A DNA stretch of 64,000 bases from Mesorhizobium sp. LSJC280B00 (GCF_000502835.1 NZ_AYVL01000003.1:1-64000), one strand, 5' to 3'; positions 10,505-19,727 are shown, counted from the stretch's first letter. Notes: generated by a model not told the origin, from the letters alone. Translations and numbers: made by a program.

Positions 10505-11350
10505 ATGATGACAGGGCGATGGCAGTTGGCGCACGGACGCCATCTCGACATTGGCGGCAAGGCCGTGGTCGTCGGCATCCTCAACATCACGCCGGACAGT
10601 TTTTCCGACGGCGGCCTGTTCGATGCGCCGGAAAAAGCAGTGGCCCAGGCGCGCCGCATGGTCGAGGAGGGGGCCTCCGTCATCGACATCGGCGGAGAAT
10701 CGACACGTCCCGGGGCGTCTGCGGTCTCCGCAAAGGAAGAGCAGGCTCGCATATTGCCGGTCATCGAGGCGCTCGCGACGTCTGGCGGAACGCTGATCTC
10801 GGTCGATACCTATCGCGAGGATACGGCCCGGCTTGCCGTCCAAGCCGGCGCGCATATCGTCAATGACGTCTGGGGCCTACAGCGCGAACCGGGCATTGCC
10901 CGCGTCGCGGCCGAAACCGGCGCTGGCCTTGTCGTCATGCACACTGGACGGGACCGGCAGAAACTGCCCGACGTGATTGCCGATCAGCTCTTCTTCCTCA
11001 GGAAGTCGCTGGAAATCGCGCGGCGGAGCGGTGTTGCCGACGACCATATCGTGCTCGATCCGGGCTTCGGCTTTGCCAAGGAGACGGCAGCGGAAAATCT
11101 TGACCTGATGGCACGGTTTTCCGAGCTTCATGCGCTGGGTTTTCCACTGATGGCCGGCACATCGCGAAAGCGCTTTATCGGCACCGTCACCGGCCGCGAC
11201 GCAGCCGCAAGAGGCGCCGGGACCGCGGCCACCAGCGTTATCCTGAGGCTCAAAGGCGCGCATCTCTTTCGCGTCCACGATGTCGCAATCAACGTGGATG
11301 CGCTGGCCATCGCCGATGCTATGCTGGCACGTGAGATCGGGGAACGCTGA
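10505..11350 (+). CDS. folP: Dihydropteroate synthase
   Basis: A 281-residue TIM-barrel enzyme that joins 6-hydroxymethyl-dihydropterin pyrophosphate and p-aminobenzoate to give dihydropteroate, the sulfonamide target. Family motifs are clear: NITPDSFSDGG near residue 28, DIGGESTRPGA near residue 62, ISVDTYR, and the late LMAGTSRKRFIG with the KxxR pair. Two ATG codons overlap the start (10505 and 10508); the first is used. It heads a tight folP-folB-folK operon with 3 bp to folB. Confidence 0.96.
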   Translation: MMTGRWQLAHGRHLDIGGKAVVVGILNITPDSFSDGGLFDAPEKAVAQARRMVEEGASVIDIGGESTRPGASAVSAKEEQARILPVIEALATSGGTLISVDTYREDTARLAVQAGAHIVNDVWGLQREPGIARVAAETGAGLVVMHTGRDRQKLPDVIADQLFFLRKSLEIARRSGVADDHIVLDPGFGFAKETAAENLDLMARFSELHALGFPLMAGTSRKRFIGTVTGRDAAARGAGTAATSVILRLKGAHLFRVHDVAINVDALAIADAMLAREIGER

Positions 11351-11353
11351 GCC

Positions 11354-11713
11354 ATGTATGTCATCCGCATGAAGAACTGCGCCTTCTTTGCCCGGCACGG
11401 TGTGCTGGACGAAGAAGAGACGCTCGGCCAGCGTTTTTATGTCGATGCGGCACTCACGGTGGATCCCGGGCGGGCGCTGGTCGAGGATTCCATCGAGGAC
11501 ACCGTCAATTACGGCATCGCCTTTGCGGTCATCGAGAAGATCATTACCGGCGAACGGCGCTTTCTGATCGAAGCGCTGGCGCTCGAAGTGGCGAGGGCGC
11601 TGACGGCGCGGTTTCCGCAGATCAAAAAGGCCGAGATCACCGTGCGCAAGCCGAACGCCCCGGTGCCGGGTGTGCTCGATCATGTCGAGGTGACCGTTGT
11701 CTGGCCAGAATAG
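11354..11713 (+). CDS. folB: Dihydroneopterin aldolase
   Basis: A 119-residue protein of typical family size. It cleaves dihydroneopterin to hydroxymethyl-dihydropterin and glycolaldehyde in folate synthesis. Recognisable segments are FFARHGVLDEEETLGQRFYVD near the N-terminus, with the conserved glutamate after the GVLDEE turn, and the VNYG and LIEALALEVA segments that build the pterin pocket. It sits 3 bp after folP, and its last 17 bases overlap the predicted folK start, indicating translational coupling. Confidence 0.95.
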   Translation: MYVIRMKNCAFFARHGVLDEEETLGQRFYVDAALTVDPGRALVEDSIEDTVNYGIAFAVIEKIITGERRFLIEALALEVARALTARFPQIKKAEITVRKPNAPVPGVLDHVEVTVVWPE

Positions 11714-12221
11714 TAACAACAACAACACCGTCTATCTCAGCCTTGGCGGCAATCTCGGTGATCCGGCGAAGTCGATGGCTGCGGCACTGGGCATTCTGGA
11801 TGCCAACGAGAGAACGCGCGTCGTTACCGTTTCGTCGCTCTACCGCACGCCGCCCTGGGGCAAGCTCGATCAGCCGGATTTCCTCAACGCGGCGGCCGAA
11901 ATCTCGACCGCGCTCGCGCCACGGGCTTTGCTCGACGTTTGCCTCGACGCCGAGCGAAAACTGAAGCGGGTGCGCGAGGAGCGCTGGGGTCCACGCCTGA
12001 TCGATATCGACATTCTGGTGTTCGGCGACCGCATCATCCACGAGACCGGACTGGAGGTGCCGCATCCGCGCATGTTGGAGCGCGCCTTCGTGCTGGCGCC
12101 GCTGGCAGAAATTGCGCCGGAGCTTGTGGTCGACGGCAAGAGCGTATCGGAGCGGCTGGCCGCCGTCGACACATCGGGCATTGAACGGCTGCCGTCAGGC
12201 CGGGATTGGTGGAAAACCTGA
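11697..12221 (+). CDS. folK: 2-amino-4-hydroxy-6-hydroxymethyldihydropteridine pyrophosphokinase
   Basis: A 174-residue kinase transferring pyrophosphate from ATP to hydroxymethyl-dihydropterin, the step before FolP. YLSLGGNLGDP at the N-terminus and the signature RWGPRLIDIDILVFGD near residue 95 are diagnostic, followed by LEVPHPRMLERAFVL. The best start is TTG at 11697, inside the end of folB; no ATG precedes the conserved YLSLGGN segment. An Asn-rich linker follows the start. The three fol genes carry consecutive steps of one pathway. Confidence 0.94.
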   Translation: MSGQNSNNNNTVYLSLGGNLGDPAKSMAAALGILDANERTRVVTVSSLYRTPPWGKLDQPDFLNAAAEISTALAPRALLDVCLDAERKLKRVREERWGPRLIDIDILVFGDRIIHETGLEVPHPRMLERAFVLAPLAEIAPELVVDGKSVSERLAAVDTSGIERLPSGRDWWKT

Positions 12222-12245
12222 CGCTGCCGCCATCGGTGCCTGAAA

Positions 12246-12797
12246 TCAGCCGGAGAACCCACCTCCGTCGAGGAACATTTGTTCGTCCGGTGTCGTCTCG
12301 CGGCCAAGCATCCTGTTTCGATGCGGAAAGCGGCCGAAGCGCTGGATGATGTCGCGATGCTCGATCGCATATTTCAGATAGATCGGGGCTTTGGCGGCGG
12401 TAAGCTCTGCCGATTTGAGCTGATCGGCGAGGTCCTCCGAATGCTCATAGGGCAGATAGAAAAAAACGCGGAGCTCTTCGTCGAGTGCCAGGTCATGGCC
12501 GGCAGCGATCGCTTTCCCGGCGAAATGCCGCGCCAGCGGGTCCGTGGCGTACATGTGGCCGGTGGCGCGAAAGCAGTTTCGCGGAAACTGGTCGAGCAGG
12601 ATCATCAGTGCCAGCGACCCTTCGGCGTGTTCGGACCAGCCGTCGCATTCGCGGCGGGCGGCGGCAAAGTGCAGATCGAGAAACCGGGTGCGGAAGTCGG
12701 CATCAAAGGCGTCGTTCTTCTCGAACCACGCGTCCTCCCCGGCGTCGCGCCAGAATCTGGTGATGGAGACAGCGCGCTCGTCCAGTTCGTTCATCAT
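12246..12797 (-). CDS. DUF924 family protein
   Basis: A 183-residue soluble protein matching the DUF924 family (COG3803, alpha-helical TPR-like fold). Recognisable segments are ITRFWRDAGEDAWFEKNDAFD at the N-terminus, LILLDQFPRN-like LMILLDQFPRNCFR, FFYLPYEHSEDLADQ, and FGRFPHRNRMLGRETTPDE near the C-terminus. Its biochemical function is not established. It lies 17 bp after the CPA2 antiporter gene on the same strand and may be cotranscribed with it. It converges with folK without a visible terminator between them. Confidence 0.85.
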   Translation of the reverse strand: MMNELDERAVSITRFWRDAGEDAWFEKNDAFDADFRTRFLDLHFAAARRECDGWSEHAEGSLALMILLDQFPRNCFRATGHMYATDPLARHFAGKAIAAGHDLALDEELRVFFYLPYEHSEDLADQLKSAELTAAKAPIYLKYAIEHRDIIQRFGRFPHRNRMLGRETTPDEQMFLDGGGFSG

Positions 12798-12814
12798 TCG
12801 CGTCTTTCCAACGT

Positions 12815-14650
12815 TTAATCGGCCGGTTCGGATTTCTGCAGCACGCCGGCGGTCTCCTCGTTGAGCGCCTGGCCCACGCGCCGTGGCGTGCTGAGCGGCG
12901 TCGGGATGGGGGTGCCGATATTGCCTTTGAGGAAGCGCCGCCCGGCGCGGATGCCTTCTGCCTGTTGAAGTTCGAAACGGGCAGCATCGCGGCGGCGGAC
13001 GTCCTCGACTACCTCGGCGACCTCTTCCGGATCGACGCCGAGAGCTTCCAGTGTCGAGCCGCCGAAGACAAGCGCCGATTCGAACGTCTCGCGGAGCTGA
13101 TAGTCGACGCCGGCACGAATGAGCTGCAACGCCGTGCCGCGGTCGAAAGCCCGCGCCAGCACCGTCAGCAACGGAAACTCCGCCTTGATGAGCTCGGCGA
13201 TGCGCACGGCGGAATCGGGCTTGTCAACGCAGATCAGCACGGCGCGTGCGCGCCCGGCTCCCGCGGCACGCAGGATGTCCAGCCGCGTGCCGTCGCCGTA
13301 ATAGACCTTGAAGCCGAAATCGGCCGCTGCCTGGATCATCTCGACCTCATTGTCGATGATCGAGACGTCGATGCCGCGCAACAAAAGCGGCTGGCTGGCG
13401 ATCTGGCCGAACCGGCCAAAGCCGATGATCAGCACGCTGCCGGTCAGGCCGTCGGCGACATCGACGCCTTCAAGCGACTGCTCGTCGCGTGGCGTCAGAT
13501 ACCGCAATGCTATGATCGCTAAGGGCGTCAGCACCATGGAAATGATGACGATGGCGGTCAGCATCGCATTGGCCTGGCTATCGATGATACCGACAGCCGC
13601 CGCTGCGGAATAGAGGACGAAGGCGAATTCGCCGCCTTGCGCCATGAAGACCGCGCGCTCGAGCGCTTCCCGGTGGCCGGTTTTGAGAATGCGGGCGACG
13701 ATATAGATGCCGATCGCCTTCATCATCATGTAGGCGACGACATAGATGGCAATGAGCTGCCAGTTGACGACGACCACATGCAGGTCGAGCGACATGCCGA
13801 CAGCGAGGAAGAACAGTCCGAGCAGAATGCCGCGGAACGGTTCGATGTCGGCCTCCAGCTGATGGCGGAAGGTCGATTCCGACAAAAGCACGCCGGCCAA
13901 GAAGGCGCCCATGGCCATCGACAGGCCGGAAAGCTGCATGGCGAGCGCCGACCCGAGCACGACCAGAAGGGCGGCTGCGGTCATCACCTCACGGGCGCGC
14001 GCATCCGCCAGGATACGGAAGAACGGATTGAGCAGATAGCGTCCTGCAAGCACCAGCCCGACGATCGCGGCAAGGCCGATGCCGACCTCCGTCAACCGAT
14101 CCGACAGGCTCATATCGGCGCCGCCCGGCGCGAGGAAGGCGATCAGCGCCAGCAATGGCACGATGGCCAGATCTTCCAAAAGCAGGACCGAGACGATGCG
14201 CTGGCCCTTGGGCGTGGCCAGGTCGCCGCGTTCTTCCAGCAATTGCATGACGATTGCCGTCGAGGTGAGTACGAAACCGGCGCCGGCGACGAAGGATTGC
14301 GCGATCGGGAAACCTCCCGCAAGGCCGACGCCGGTCAGCAGGACCGCGCAGACGCCGACCTGCAGCGCGCCAAGCCCGAAAATCTCGCGGCGCAGGCCCC
14401 ATAGCCGTGACGGCTGCATCTCCAGCCCGATGATGAACAGGAACATAACGACGCCGAGTTCGGCGACATGAAGAATGGCTTCCGATTCGGAAAAAATGCG
14501 CAGGCCGAATGGGCCGATCACGACGCCGGCCGCCAAATAGCCGAGGATGGAGCCAAGTCCCAAACGCCTGAAGATCGGCACCGCAACGACGCCGGCGGCA
14601 AGCAGCGCCACCACCTGGATCAGATCGCCGTTCGATGCCTCTGCCGCCAT
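12815..14650 (-). CDS. Monovalent cation:H+ antiporter, CPA2 (KefB/KefC-like) with TrkA-N domain
   Basis: A 611-residue protein. The first 390 residues hold about 12 transmembrane helices of the Na+/H+ exchanger fold. A cytoplasmic TrkA-N (RCK) domain follows, whose Rossmann motif GFGRFG binds NAD(H), with the acidic D of SIIDN ending beta-2. The last 70 residues are charged and disordered. The architecture fits glutathione-gated or KefB/C/YbaL-like potassium efflux systems; no KefF/KefG ancillary gene is adjacent. ATG at 14650 is preferred over a TTG 27 bp upstream, since AGCGGAACGG precedes it. Confidence 0.9.
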   Translation of the reverse strand: MAAEASNGDLIQVVALLAAGVVAVPIFRRLGLGSILGYLAAGVVIGPFGLRIFSESEAILHVAELGVVMFLFIIGLEMQPSRLWGLRREIFGLGALQVGVCAVLLTGVGLAGGFPIAQSFVAGAGFVLTSTAIVMQLLEERGDLATPKGQRIVSVLLLEDLAIVPLLALIAFLAPGGADMSLSDRLTEVGIGLAAIVGLVLAGRYLLNPFFRILADARAREVMTAAALLVVLGSALAMQLSGLSMAMGAFLAGVLLSESTFRHQLEADIEPFRGILLGLFFLAVGMSLDLHVVVVNWQLIAIYVVAYMMMKAIGIYIVARILKTGHREALERAVFMAQGGEFAFVLYSAAAAVGIIDSQANAMLTAIVIISMVLTPLAIIALRYLTPRDEQSLEGVDVADGLTGSVLIIGFGRFGQIASQPLLLRGIDVSIIDNEVEMIQAAADFGFKVYYGDGTRLDILRAAGAGRARAVLICVDKPDSAVRIAELIKAEFPLLTVLARAFDRGTALQLIRAGVDYQLRETFESALVFGGSTLEALGVDPEEVAEVVEDVRRRDAARFELQQAEGIRAGRRFLKGNIGTPIPTPLSTPRRVGQALNEETAGVLQKSEPAD

Positions 14651-14879
14651 GCCTGCCGTTCCGCTCTCTTGCAACAAGCGGCCAAGATAGGGGCTACGGG
14701 GCGGATCGAACAGTGCGAATCCGGCGCGTTGTGAAGGCGATATTGCAGGCGCACTGAACAGGATAATGGGCTCCCGGGCGTTGCTTGTTCCAGCAATCCG
14801 GCGCTAAGGACGCCCGGCTTCGGCTAGTGAAGGGCGAGCGACGATCAAGTCGCGGCCCTTTTTTGAGGAGATGACTGAC

Positions 14880-15146
14880 ATGAAGACGTTTTTGCTGCTT
14901 GCCGTTGGCATCGCGGCACTTGCCGGTTCTGCCTGTTCGAAGGCGCCGGAGTGCACGACCGAGATGCTGACCAAGAAGGCCCAGGACATGACTGCGGCAC
15001 TTCAGGCTGCGATTACCAAGGATCCGGCCAAGGCAGCCGACCTCGGGGCCAAGGTCCAGGCGGTCACAACCAAATATCAGGGCGGCACGACAGCGGCTGA
15101 GGCCTGCAAGGCCTATGACGAAGTGATTGCCGTGATCAAGGGCTGA
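14880..15146 (+). CDS. Small secreted or lipoprotein-like protein
   Basis: An 88-residue protein starting MKTFLLLAVGIAALAGSACSKAPE. The N-terminus is a clear export signal. The C after GSA resembles a lipobox but the -3 residue is Gly, so ordinary signal peptidase cleavage is equally possible. The mature part is Ala/Lys-rich, helical, with three cysteines in all. TGAGGAG ends 9 bases before the ATG at 14880, which decides this start over the ATG at 14871. I do not recognise the family. A good terminator follows. Confidence 0.7.
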   Translation: MKTFLLLAVGIAALAGSACSKAPECTTEMLTKKAQDMTAALQAAITKDPAKAADLGAKVQAVTTKYQGGTTAAEACKAYDEVIAVIKG

Positions 15147-15165
15147 GCGCCCATTTGCATGTTAA

Positions 15166-15196
15166 AGAAGGCGGCGCCGTTTGGTTGCCGCCTTTT
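15166..15196 (+). terminator. Rho-independent terminator between convergent genes
   Basis: AAGGCGGC (15168-15175) pairs with GCCGCCTT (15187-15194) over an 11-base loop and is followed by TTCT, with A residues before it, so it can work in both directions for the two convergent genes. Confidence 0.75.
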
Positions 15197-15209
15197 CTCA
15201 CGCTGAAAG

Positions 15210-15764
15210 TCAGTTCGGCGTTATGGAGCCGACCTCGACTGCATCGATCCGCTTCAACTTCATGCCGATGACCGGGACCAGCTGCTGGTCGACGCGCACG
15301 GCAACGGTCACCGTCATTGAATTGTCGTCGGGGACAAGCGCCTGCATAACGCCGCGCAACTGATTGCGATTGATGGTGAAAACCACCTTGTGCGCATCGA
15401 CGACATTGCCGCCGATAATGTCGAGGCCGGAGCCGGCGGCCCCGCCCATAAAGCTGCCCTTGTAGCCCTGCCGGCCCTTGTGTTCGATCGTTGCCGACAT
15501 CTGCTGGGTGAACATGCCTACCCGGCAGCCGCCGTCGAGCGACATGCCGACCTTGCCGTCAGGCGTCGAGCCGATGAAGCTGCAGGTGAATTTCGTGCCC
15601 TTGTATTTGCCGGCAACGATTTCCCCGGGGCCGACCCATTTGCCTTCGACCGATCGAAAGAACTGCTTGTCCGGTTCCGCCGCCGAGGTCTTTCCGGCAA
15701 TGCCGACGGTTGCGACAAGCGCGAGCGCCACGGGCAGCCCGCTGGACAGAATAACGCTTTTCAT
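15210..15764 (-). CDS. Conserved secreted protein of unknown function
   Basis: A 184-residue protein. MKSVILSSGLPVALALVATVGIAG... is a Sec signal peptide with likely cleavage after KTSAA. The mature part is beta-rich with Gly-rich loops, with FFRSVEGKWVGPGEIVAGKYKGTKFTC near its start, which resembles lipocalin-like or calycin-type periplasmic proteins. It has two cysteines that could form one disulfide. The ATG at 15764 is chosen because it starts the signal peptide. I do not recognise a named family; an envelope role is only an inference. Confidence 0.65.
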   Translation of the reverse strand: MKSVILSSGLPVALALVATVGIAGKTSAAEPDKQFFRSVEGKWVGPGEIVAGKYKGTKFTCSFIGSTPDGKVGMSLDGGCRVGMFTQQMSATIEHKGRQGYKGSFMGGAAGSGLDIIGGNVVDAHKVVFTINRNQLRGVMQALVPDDNSMTVTVAVRVDQQLVPVIGMKLKRIDAVEVGSITPN

Positions 15765-15851
15765 CGACGACACCCGGCAACAAAGAGACTGGTTTGGACG
15801 CTTCCGACCATGGACAAGATTGGTTAATGCTTTGTCACCCCAAGGCAATAG

Positions 15852-16946
15852 TCACGTTCCGGAAGCGGATGTTTCTTTTTCTTTCTTTGCTGCAAAGGAG
15901 GTCAGCGCGGAGAGGAAATCGCCCAATCCGGGCCGCCTGACCGCGTAAAAGGGCAGGGGCCTTGCGGTTTCCATCGCTGCAATGCCGATGCGCGCAGTCA
16001 TCATGCCGTTGACGACGCCTTCGCCGAGCTTGGCCGAGAGCCGGGCGGCAAGGCCGTGGCCGACGATCTGCTGGACGAAACTGTCGCCGACGGCGATCGA
16101 CCCGGTGACCGCGAGATGGGCCAGAACGCTGCGCGCCAGGCGAAAAAAGCCAAGCGTGCCGGGGCGGCCGCCATAAAGCTCCGACAGCCGGCGAATCAAC
16201 CGGCCGGCTTCGAACACGACATAGGCAACGTCGACCAGCGCGCGGGGGCTGACCGCGGTCACCAGGGAGACGCGCTTCGCCGCTTCGAGGATCATCACCC
16301 TGGCGCGGGCATCGAGCGGGCCGAGTATCTCGGTCTCGGCCAGCCGCACCAGATTGCCGCCGTCAATGATCTCGCCGCGCAATTCGGCCAGCGAGCGCCT
16401 GCCAGCCGCGGTTTCAGGCTTGGCCGAGACAAAGACCGACAACTCGTCGACCACGGCGCGGGCGGCCTTCGGATCGTCACGGGCAATCGCATCGAGCGCC
16501 CGCTTCTGCAACTTTTCGACCTCGGCAAGGCGGGCAATCGCCATGAATTCGCGCACGAGGATGATCAGAAGCGCCAGGATGGCGATCGCGGCCATAGCGG
16601 CAGCCAGCCAGCCCAGCCACTCGGCGCGCTCGAACAGGTCGCGAATCAGCTGGTCGGTCCAGAGGCCGACGGCGAGCGAAACCAGAACGCCCAGCGCGCC
16701 GAAGAACAGGCTGCCAAGCGGCGAACGTTTTCGCGGCGCAATCGCCGGCGGCGGTTCGGCAGCGACGATATCAGGCTCGTCGAAGACGTCGATCTCCGCC
16801 GGTGTGACCACGGCAAGATCCGCCTTCACGGTACGCGGCTTTCGCGCCGGCGCGGCCTCGGACGCAGCATGGTGAGCCGTCGAATCTTCCTTCTGCTGGG
16901 GCTCCGGCTCTATGCGAAAGGCCGCCGGTCTGCGGGGCGCACTCAT
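15852..16946 (-). CDS. ycjF: YcjF family membrane protein (TIGR01620/DUF697)
   Basis: A 364-residue protein. The first 75 residues are a disordered, charged tail. Two transmembrane helices follow at about residues 77-95 and 112-131 (LGSLFFGALGVLVSLAVGL and WLAAAMAAIAILALLIILV). The C-terminal 200 residues match the DUF697-like domain of YcjF. Its start overlaps the end of ycjX by 4 bp (ATGA), the conserved gene pair found across proteobacteria, where YcjX-YcjF belongs to phage-shock-like stress gene neighbourhoods. Molecular function remains unknown. Confidence 0.88.
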   Translation of the reverse strand: MSAPRRPAAFRIEPEPQQKEDSTAHHAASEAAPARKPRTVKADLAVVTPAEIDVFDEPDIVAAEPPPAIAPRKRSPLGSLFFGALGVLVSLAVGLWTDQLIRDLFERAEWLGWLAAAMAAIAILALLIILVREFMAIARLAEVEKLQKRALDAIARDDPKAARAVVDELSVFVSAKPETAAGRRSLAELRGEIIDGGNLVRLAETEILGPLDARARVMILEAAKRVSLVTAVSPRALVDVAYVVFEAGRLIRRLSELYGGRPGTLGFFRLARSVLAHLAVTGSIAVGDSFVQQIVGHGLAARLSAKLGEGVVNGMMTARIGIAAMETARPLPFYAVRRPGLGDFLSALTSFAAKKEKETSASGT

Positions 16947-18421
16947 GCGAGATGATCTCCGATCAGGAACTGCAGCGCGCGGTCGAGCCTGATATGCGGC
17001 AGCGACAGCGTCACACCCTCGGCGGTGCGCTCGAGTTTCGGCGGGCGAAAGCGCACGAAGCGGATCGCGGGGTCGTCATTGTTTTGCGGGCGGGTCGATT
17101 CGGAAACGTCGAACACCGCATCAACTTTCTCCGGCAAGTCACCGGGAAATATGGCTGTTTCGGTCTTTCCGTCAAAGGTTTCGCCATCGATTTTTTCGCC
17201 GCGCAATGGCGTGCCGATAATGACCGGCAAAGTCTCGCGGCCCTGCTTGACCGTGCCTTCCCGGGTCGCGCGCATGGCAGCCATGGCGACGACGTCGACG
17301 TCGGCGCCGGTGAAATTCGCCCGCGCCACGGCTCGGTCGGCTAGCCGCCGCACGATCGCCTGCAGCCGGTCGTGGCTTTCGTGGTGCAGATGGTCGGCCT
17401 TGGTCGCGGCCACCAATATGCGGTCGATACGCCTCGAAAACACGTCGGTCAGGAAGTTGCCCCGGCCGGGCCGGAAACAGGACAGGATTTCGGTGACCGC
17501 GCGCTCCAGATCGGCCATCGCACCGGGGCCGGCATTCAATGCCTGCAATGCGTCGATGAGCACGATCTGGCGGTCGAGACGCGTGATGTGTTCGCGGAAG
17601 AACGGTTTGACGACATGCGTCTTGTAAGCCTCGTAGCGCCGCTCCATCATAGCCTGCAGCGATCCCGAGCGGGCGCGCCGGCCGCCCAGATTCGGCAGCG
17701 GCGCGAAGGTGAGAGCGGGCGAGCCTTCAAGATCGCCGGGCATCAGGAAGCGGCCGGGCGGCAAGGTCGAAAGCGCCCGCTCGTCGAGTTTGCAGGCCTT
17801 GAGATAGGCCGCGAAGCTCTCAGCGAGACGGCGCGCCGTCATCTCGTCGGCCTCGGCGTTGGGGTCGACCGGATTGGAGAGCGCCCGCCATTCCCGCGAA
17901 AGGTCGACACGCACCGGCAACACGGCCATCTCGAAGGCCTCACGCGAAAAATCGGCGTAGGACTTGCCGAGCAGCGGCAGGTCGAGCAGCCATTCGCCGG
18001 GATAATCGACGATGTCGACCGACAATTTGCCGGCGGAAAACATGCGGCTCCAGCCAGAGGCCGATTCGTATTCGATGGTGAGCCTCAGTTCGGAAATCGC
18101 ACGCGTCGAATCCGGCCAGATGCGGTCGTCGACAAGAGCTGCGATGTGATCCTCGTACAGGAAGCGTGGTACCGCGTCGTCCGGCTGCTCTTCGAGAAAA
18201 GCCCGGGCGATGCGCCCAGATTTTTGTGCCTCAAACAGCGGCAAGCGTCCGCCATGGACCAGATTGTGCACAAGGGCCGAGATGAACACCGTCTTGCCGG
18301 CGCGGGACAGCCCGGTCACGCCAAGACGCAGCGACGGAGCGAAAAGCCCGGCAGCGCGGCCTGACAACGTATCCAAGGCAATCTTCGCCTCGTCGGTGAA
18401 AGTCGTCAGCGATGATGCCAA
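16943..18421 (-). CDS. ycjX: YcjX family P-loop NTPase
   Basis: A 492-residue cytoplasmic protein of the YcjX family (DUF463, stress-induced GTPase-like). The P-loop GLSRAGKT lies at about residues 37-44, and DIVDYPGEWLLDLPLL near residue 135 holds the switch II-like D-x-P-G. ATKADHLHHESHDRL resembles the NKxD/TKAD base-recognition motif of GTPases. RFRPPKLE lies near the end. The 4-bp overlap with ycjF implies translational coupling. E. coli YcjX is linked to envelope stress, but its role in rhizobia is not established. Confidence 0.92.
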   Translation of the reverse strand: MASSLTTFTDEAKIALDTLSGRAAGLFAPSLRLGVTGLSRAGKTVFISALVHNLVHGGRLPLFEAQKSGRIARAFLEEQPDDAVPRFLYEDHIAALVDDRIWPDSTRAISELRLTIEYESASGWSRMFSAGKLSVDIVDYPGEWLLDLPLLGKSYADFSREAFEMAVLPVRVDLSREWRALSNPVDPNAEADEMTARRLAESFAAYLKACKLDERALSTLPPGRFLMPGDLEGSPALTFAPLPNLGGRRARSGSLQAMMERRYEAYKTHVVKPFFREHITRLDRQIVLIDALQALNAGPGAMADLERAVTEILSCFRPGRGNFLTDVFSRRIDRILVAATKADHLHHESHDRLQAIVRRLADRAVARANFTGADVDVVAMAAMRATREGTVKQGRETLPVIIGTPLRGEKIDGETFDGKTETAIFPGDLPEKVDAVFDVSESTRPQNNDDPAIRFVRFRPPKLERTAEGVTLSLPHIRLDRALQFLIGDHLA

Positions 18422-18484
18422 AATCTGTTCTCGCGGGCCGGTCAGGATCCGATATAGGCTTTGATGGGCGGCTTTGAAATGGCC

Positions 18485-18988
18485 TCAGATATCGGCAGGC
18501 GTCAGGAAGGCTTCGAGATAGCCGGCGCCCGGCGCAGCCTCGGCAAGACTGCCGTAGAACCGGACCACCGCAAGTGCGGAGGTCGGGAAGCCGTGGTTCA
18601 GCATGGCCCGCGCGGTCTCGTCGCCGTCGCCTGAGAGCGCCATGGCGAGATCCTCGATCATCGGATTGTGGCCGATGACGAGCAGGGCCTCCAGCCCGCC
18701 ATTCTGCCGGATGGCAGTGAGGTACGCGGCGGCATCGTCGCTGTAGAGGGTGTCACAGAACAGCACCCGGCCCGTGTCCGTATGGCCAGCCAAGCTTTCC
18801 AGCGTCTGGCGGGCGCGCTTGGCGCTTGAGCAAAGGGTGCGGGCCGGTGCGTATTTGCGGGAACGCATCAGGGCGCCCATCGCTTCGGCATCGGCGAAGC
18901 CGGATGGATCGAGCGGGCGGTCGAAGTCAGCCACGCCAGGCAGCGCCCAGCCGGCCTTCGCATGCCTCAGCAGGTAAAGTCTGGTCAC
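18485..18988 (-). CDS. SixA-type phosphohistidine phosphatase
   Basis: A 167-residue member of the histidine phosphatase superfamily. LLRHAKAGW at the N-terminus contains the catalytic RH motif, and VIGHNPMIEDLA near residue 110 carries the second active-site histidine. Its small size and lack of an insertion domain match SixA, which in E. coli dephosphorylates phosphohistidine on phosphotransfer proteins. Whether the target here is an HPt domain or a nitrogen-PTS protein is unknown. It is divergent from dksA. Confidence 0.85.
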   Translation of the reverse strand: MTRLYLLRHAKAGWALPGVADFDRPLDPSGFADAEAMGALMRSRKYAPARTLCSSAKRARQTLESLAGHTDTGRVLFCDTLYSDDAAAYLTAIRQNGGLEALLVIGHNPMIEDLAMALSGDGDETARAMLNHGFPTSALAVVRFYGSLAEAAPGAGYLEAFLTPADI

Positions 18989-19248
18989 CGGATCCCCGTT
19001 GTGCCGGGCACCGAACCCGTCAGCACGCCGCAGGATTTGCCATCAGAAGAGCTCCGTGCGCAATGGCAAGCGCCCCTCAAGCATAGCGAATCATGTACGG
19101 ATTCGGTCGTATTCTTCGCAAAAAGGGCATCGCCGATGGTGGTTTGTCCGAGACTAACAATTGCGTGAAACTGTCGTCGATTGACCTTGTGCAGCTTTCG
19201 GTCCGCGAATATATAGGCGCCAAATTTGGGGTTTGTTGGGTGAGTCGA

Positions 19249-19665
19249 ATGAACGACATCGTTACCGCCGATTACGTACCCTCCGAAGACGAGCCGTTCA
19301 TGAACGAGCGGCAGAAATCCTACTTTCGCATGAAGCTCGTCACCTGGAAGAACGACATCTTGCGCGAAGCGCGCGAAACTCTCGAAATCCTGCAGCAGGA
19401 AAACGCCAACCACCCCGACCTCGCCGATCGCGCCTCCTCGGAAACCGACCGCGCCATCGAACTTCGCGCCCGCGATCGCCAGCGAAAACTCATCTCCAAG
19501 ATCGATTCGGCCCTCCAGCGCCTTGACGAAGGCACTTACGGTTATTGCGAGGAGACGGGCGAGCCGATCGCGCTGAAGCGGCTCGACGCGCGCCCGATCG
19601 CCACCTTGTCGATCGAGGCACAGGAGCGCCATGAGCGGCGCGAGAAGGTCTACCGCGACGACTGA
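19249..19665 (+). CDS. dksA: DksA/TraR family transcription factor with altered zinc site
   Basis: A 138-residue RNA-polymerase secondary-channel regulator that modulates promoters together with ppGpp. A coiled coil spans about residues 30-90, ending LISKIDSALQRLDEGTYGYCEETGEP. The globular domain keeps LKRLDARPIATLSIEAQE. Only C100 of the four classic zinc cysteines remains; T103, S121 and A124 replace the others, at the same spacing as in E. coli DksA. The family tolerates this, as in Cys-poor DksA2 of Pseudomonas. The start at 19249 gives MNDIVTADYVP, typical for rhizobial DksA; a longer frame upstream is not conserved-looking. Confidence 0.9.
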   Translation: MNDIVTADYVPSEDEPFMNERQKSYFRMKLVTWKNDILREARETLEILQQENANHPDLADRASSETDRAIELRARDRQRKLISKIDSALQRLDEGTYGYCEETGEPIALKRLDARPIATLSIEAQERHERREKVYRDD

Positions 19666-19701
19666 GTCGCCGGGAAAAACAGCGGCATCGGTAAAGCGTT
19701 C

Positions 19702-19727
19702 AAAATGGCCGGTTTTCCGGCCATTTT
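19702..19727. terminator. Bidirectional terminator between dksA and FliO-like gene
   Basis: AAAATGGCCGG (19702-19712) is a perfect 11-bp inverted repeat of CCGGCCATTTT (19717-19727) with a TTTT loop. A runs on one side and T runs on the other make it suitable for both convergent genes. Confidence 0.85.
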
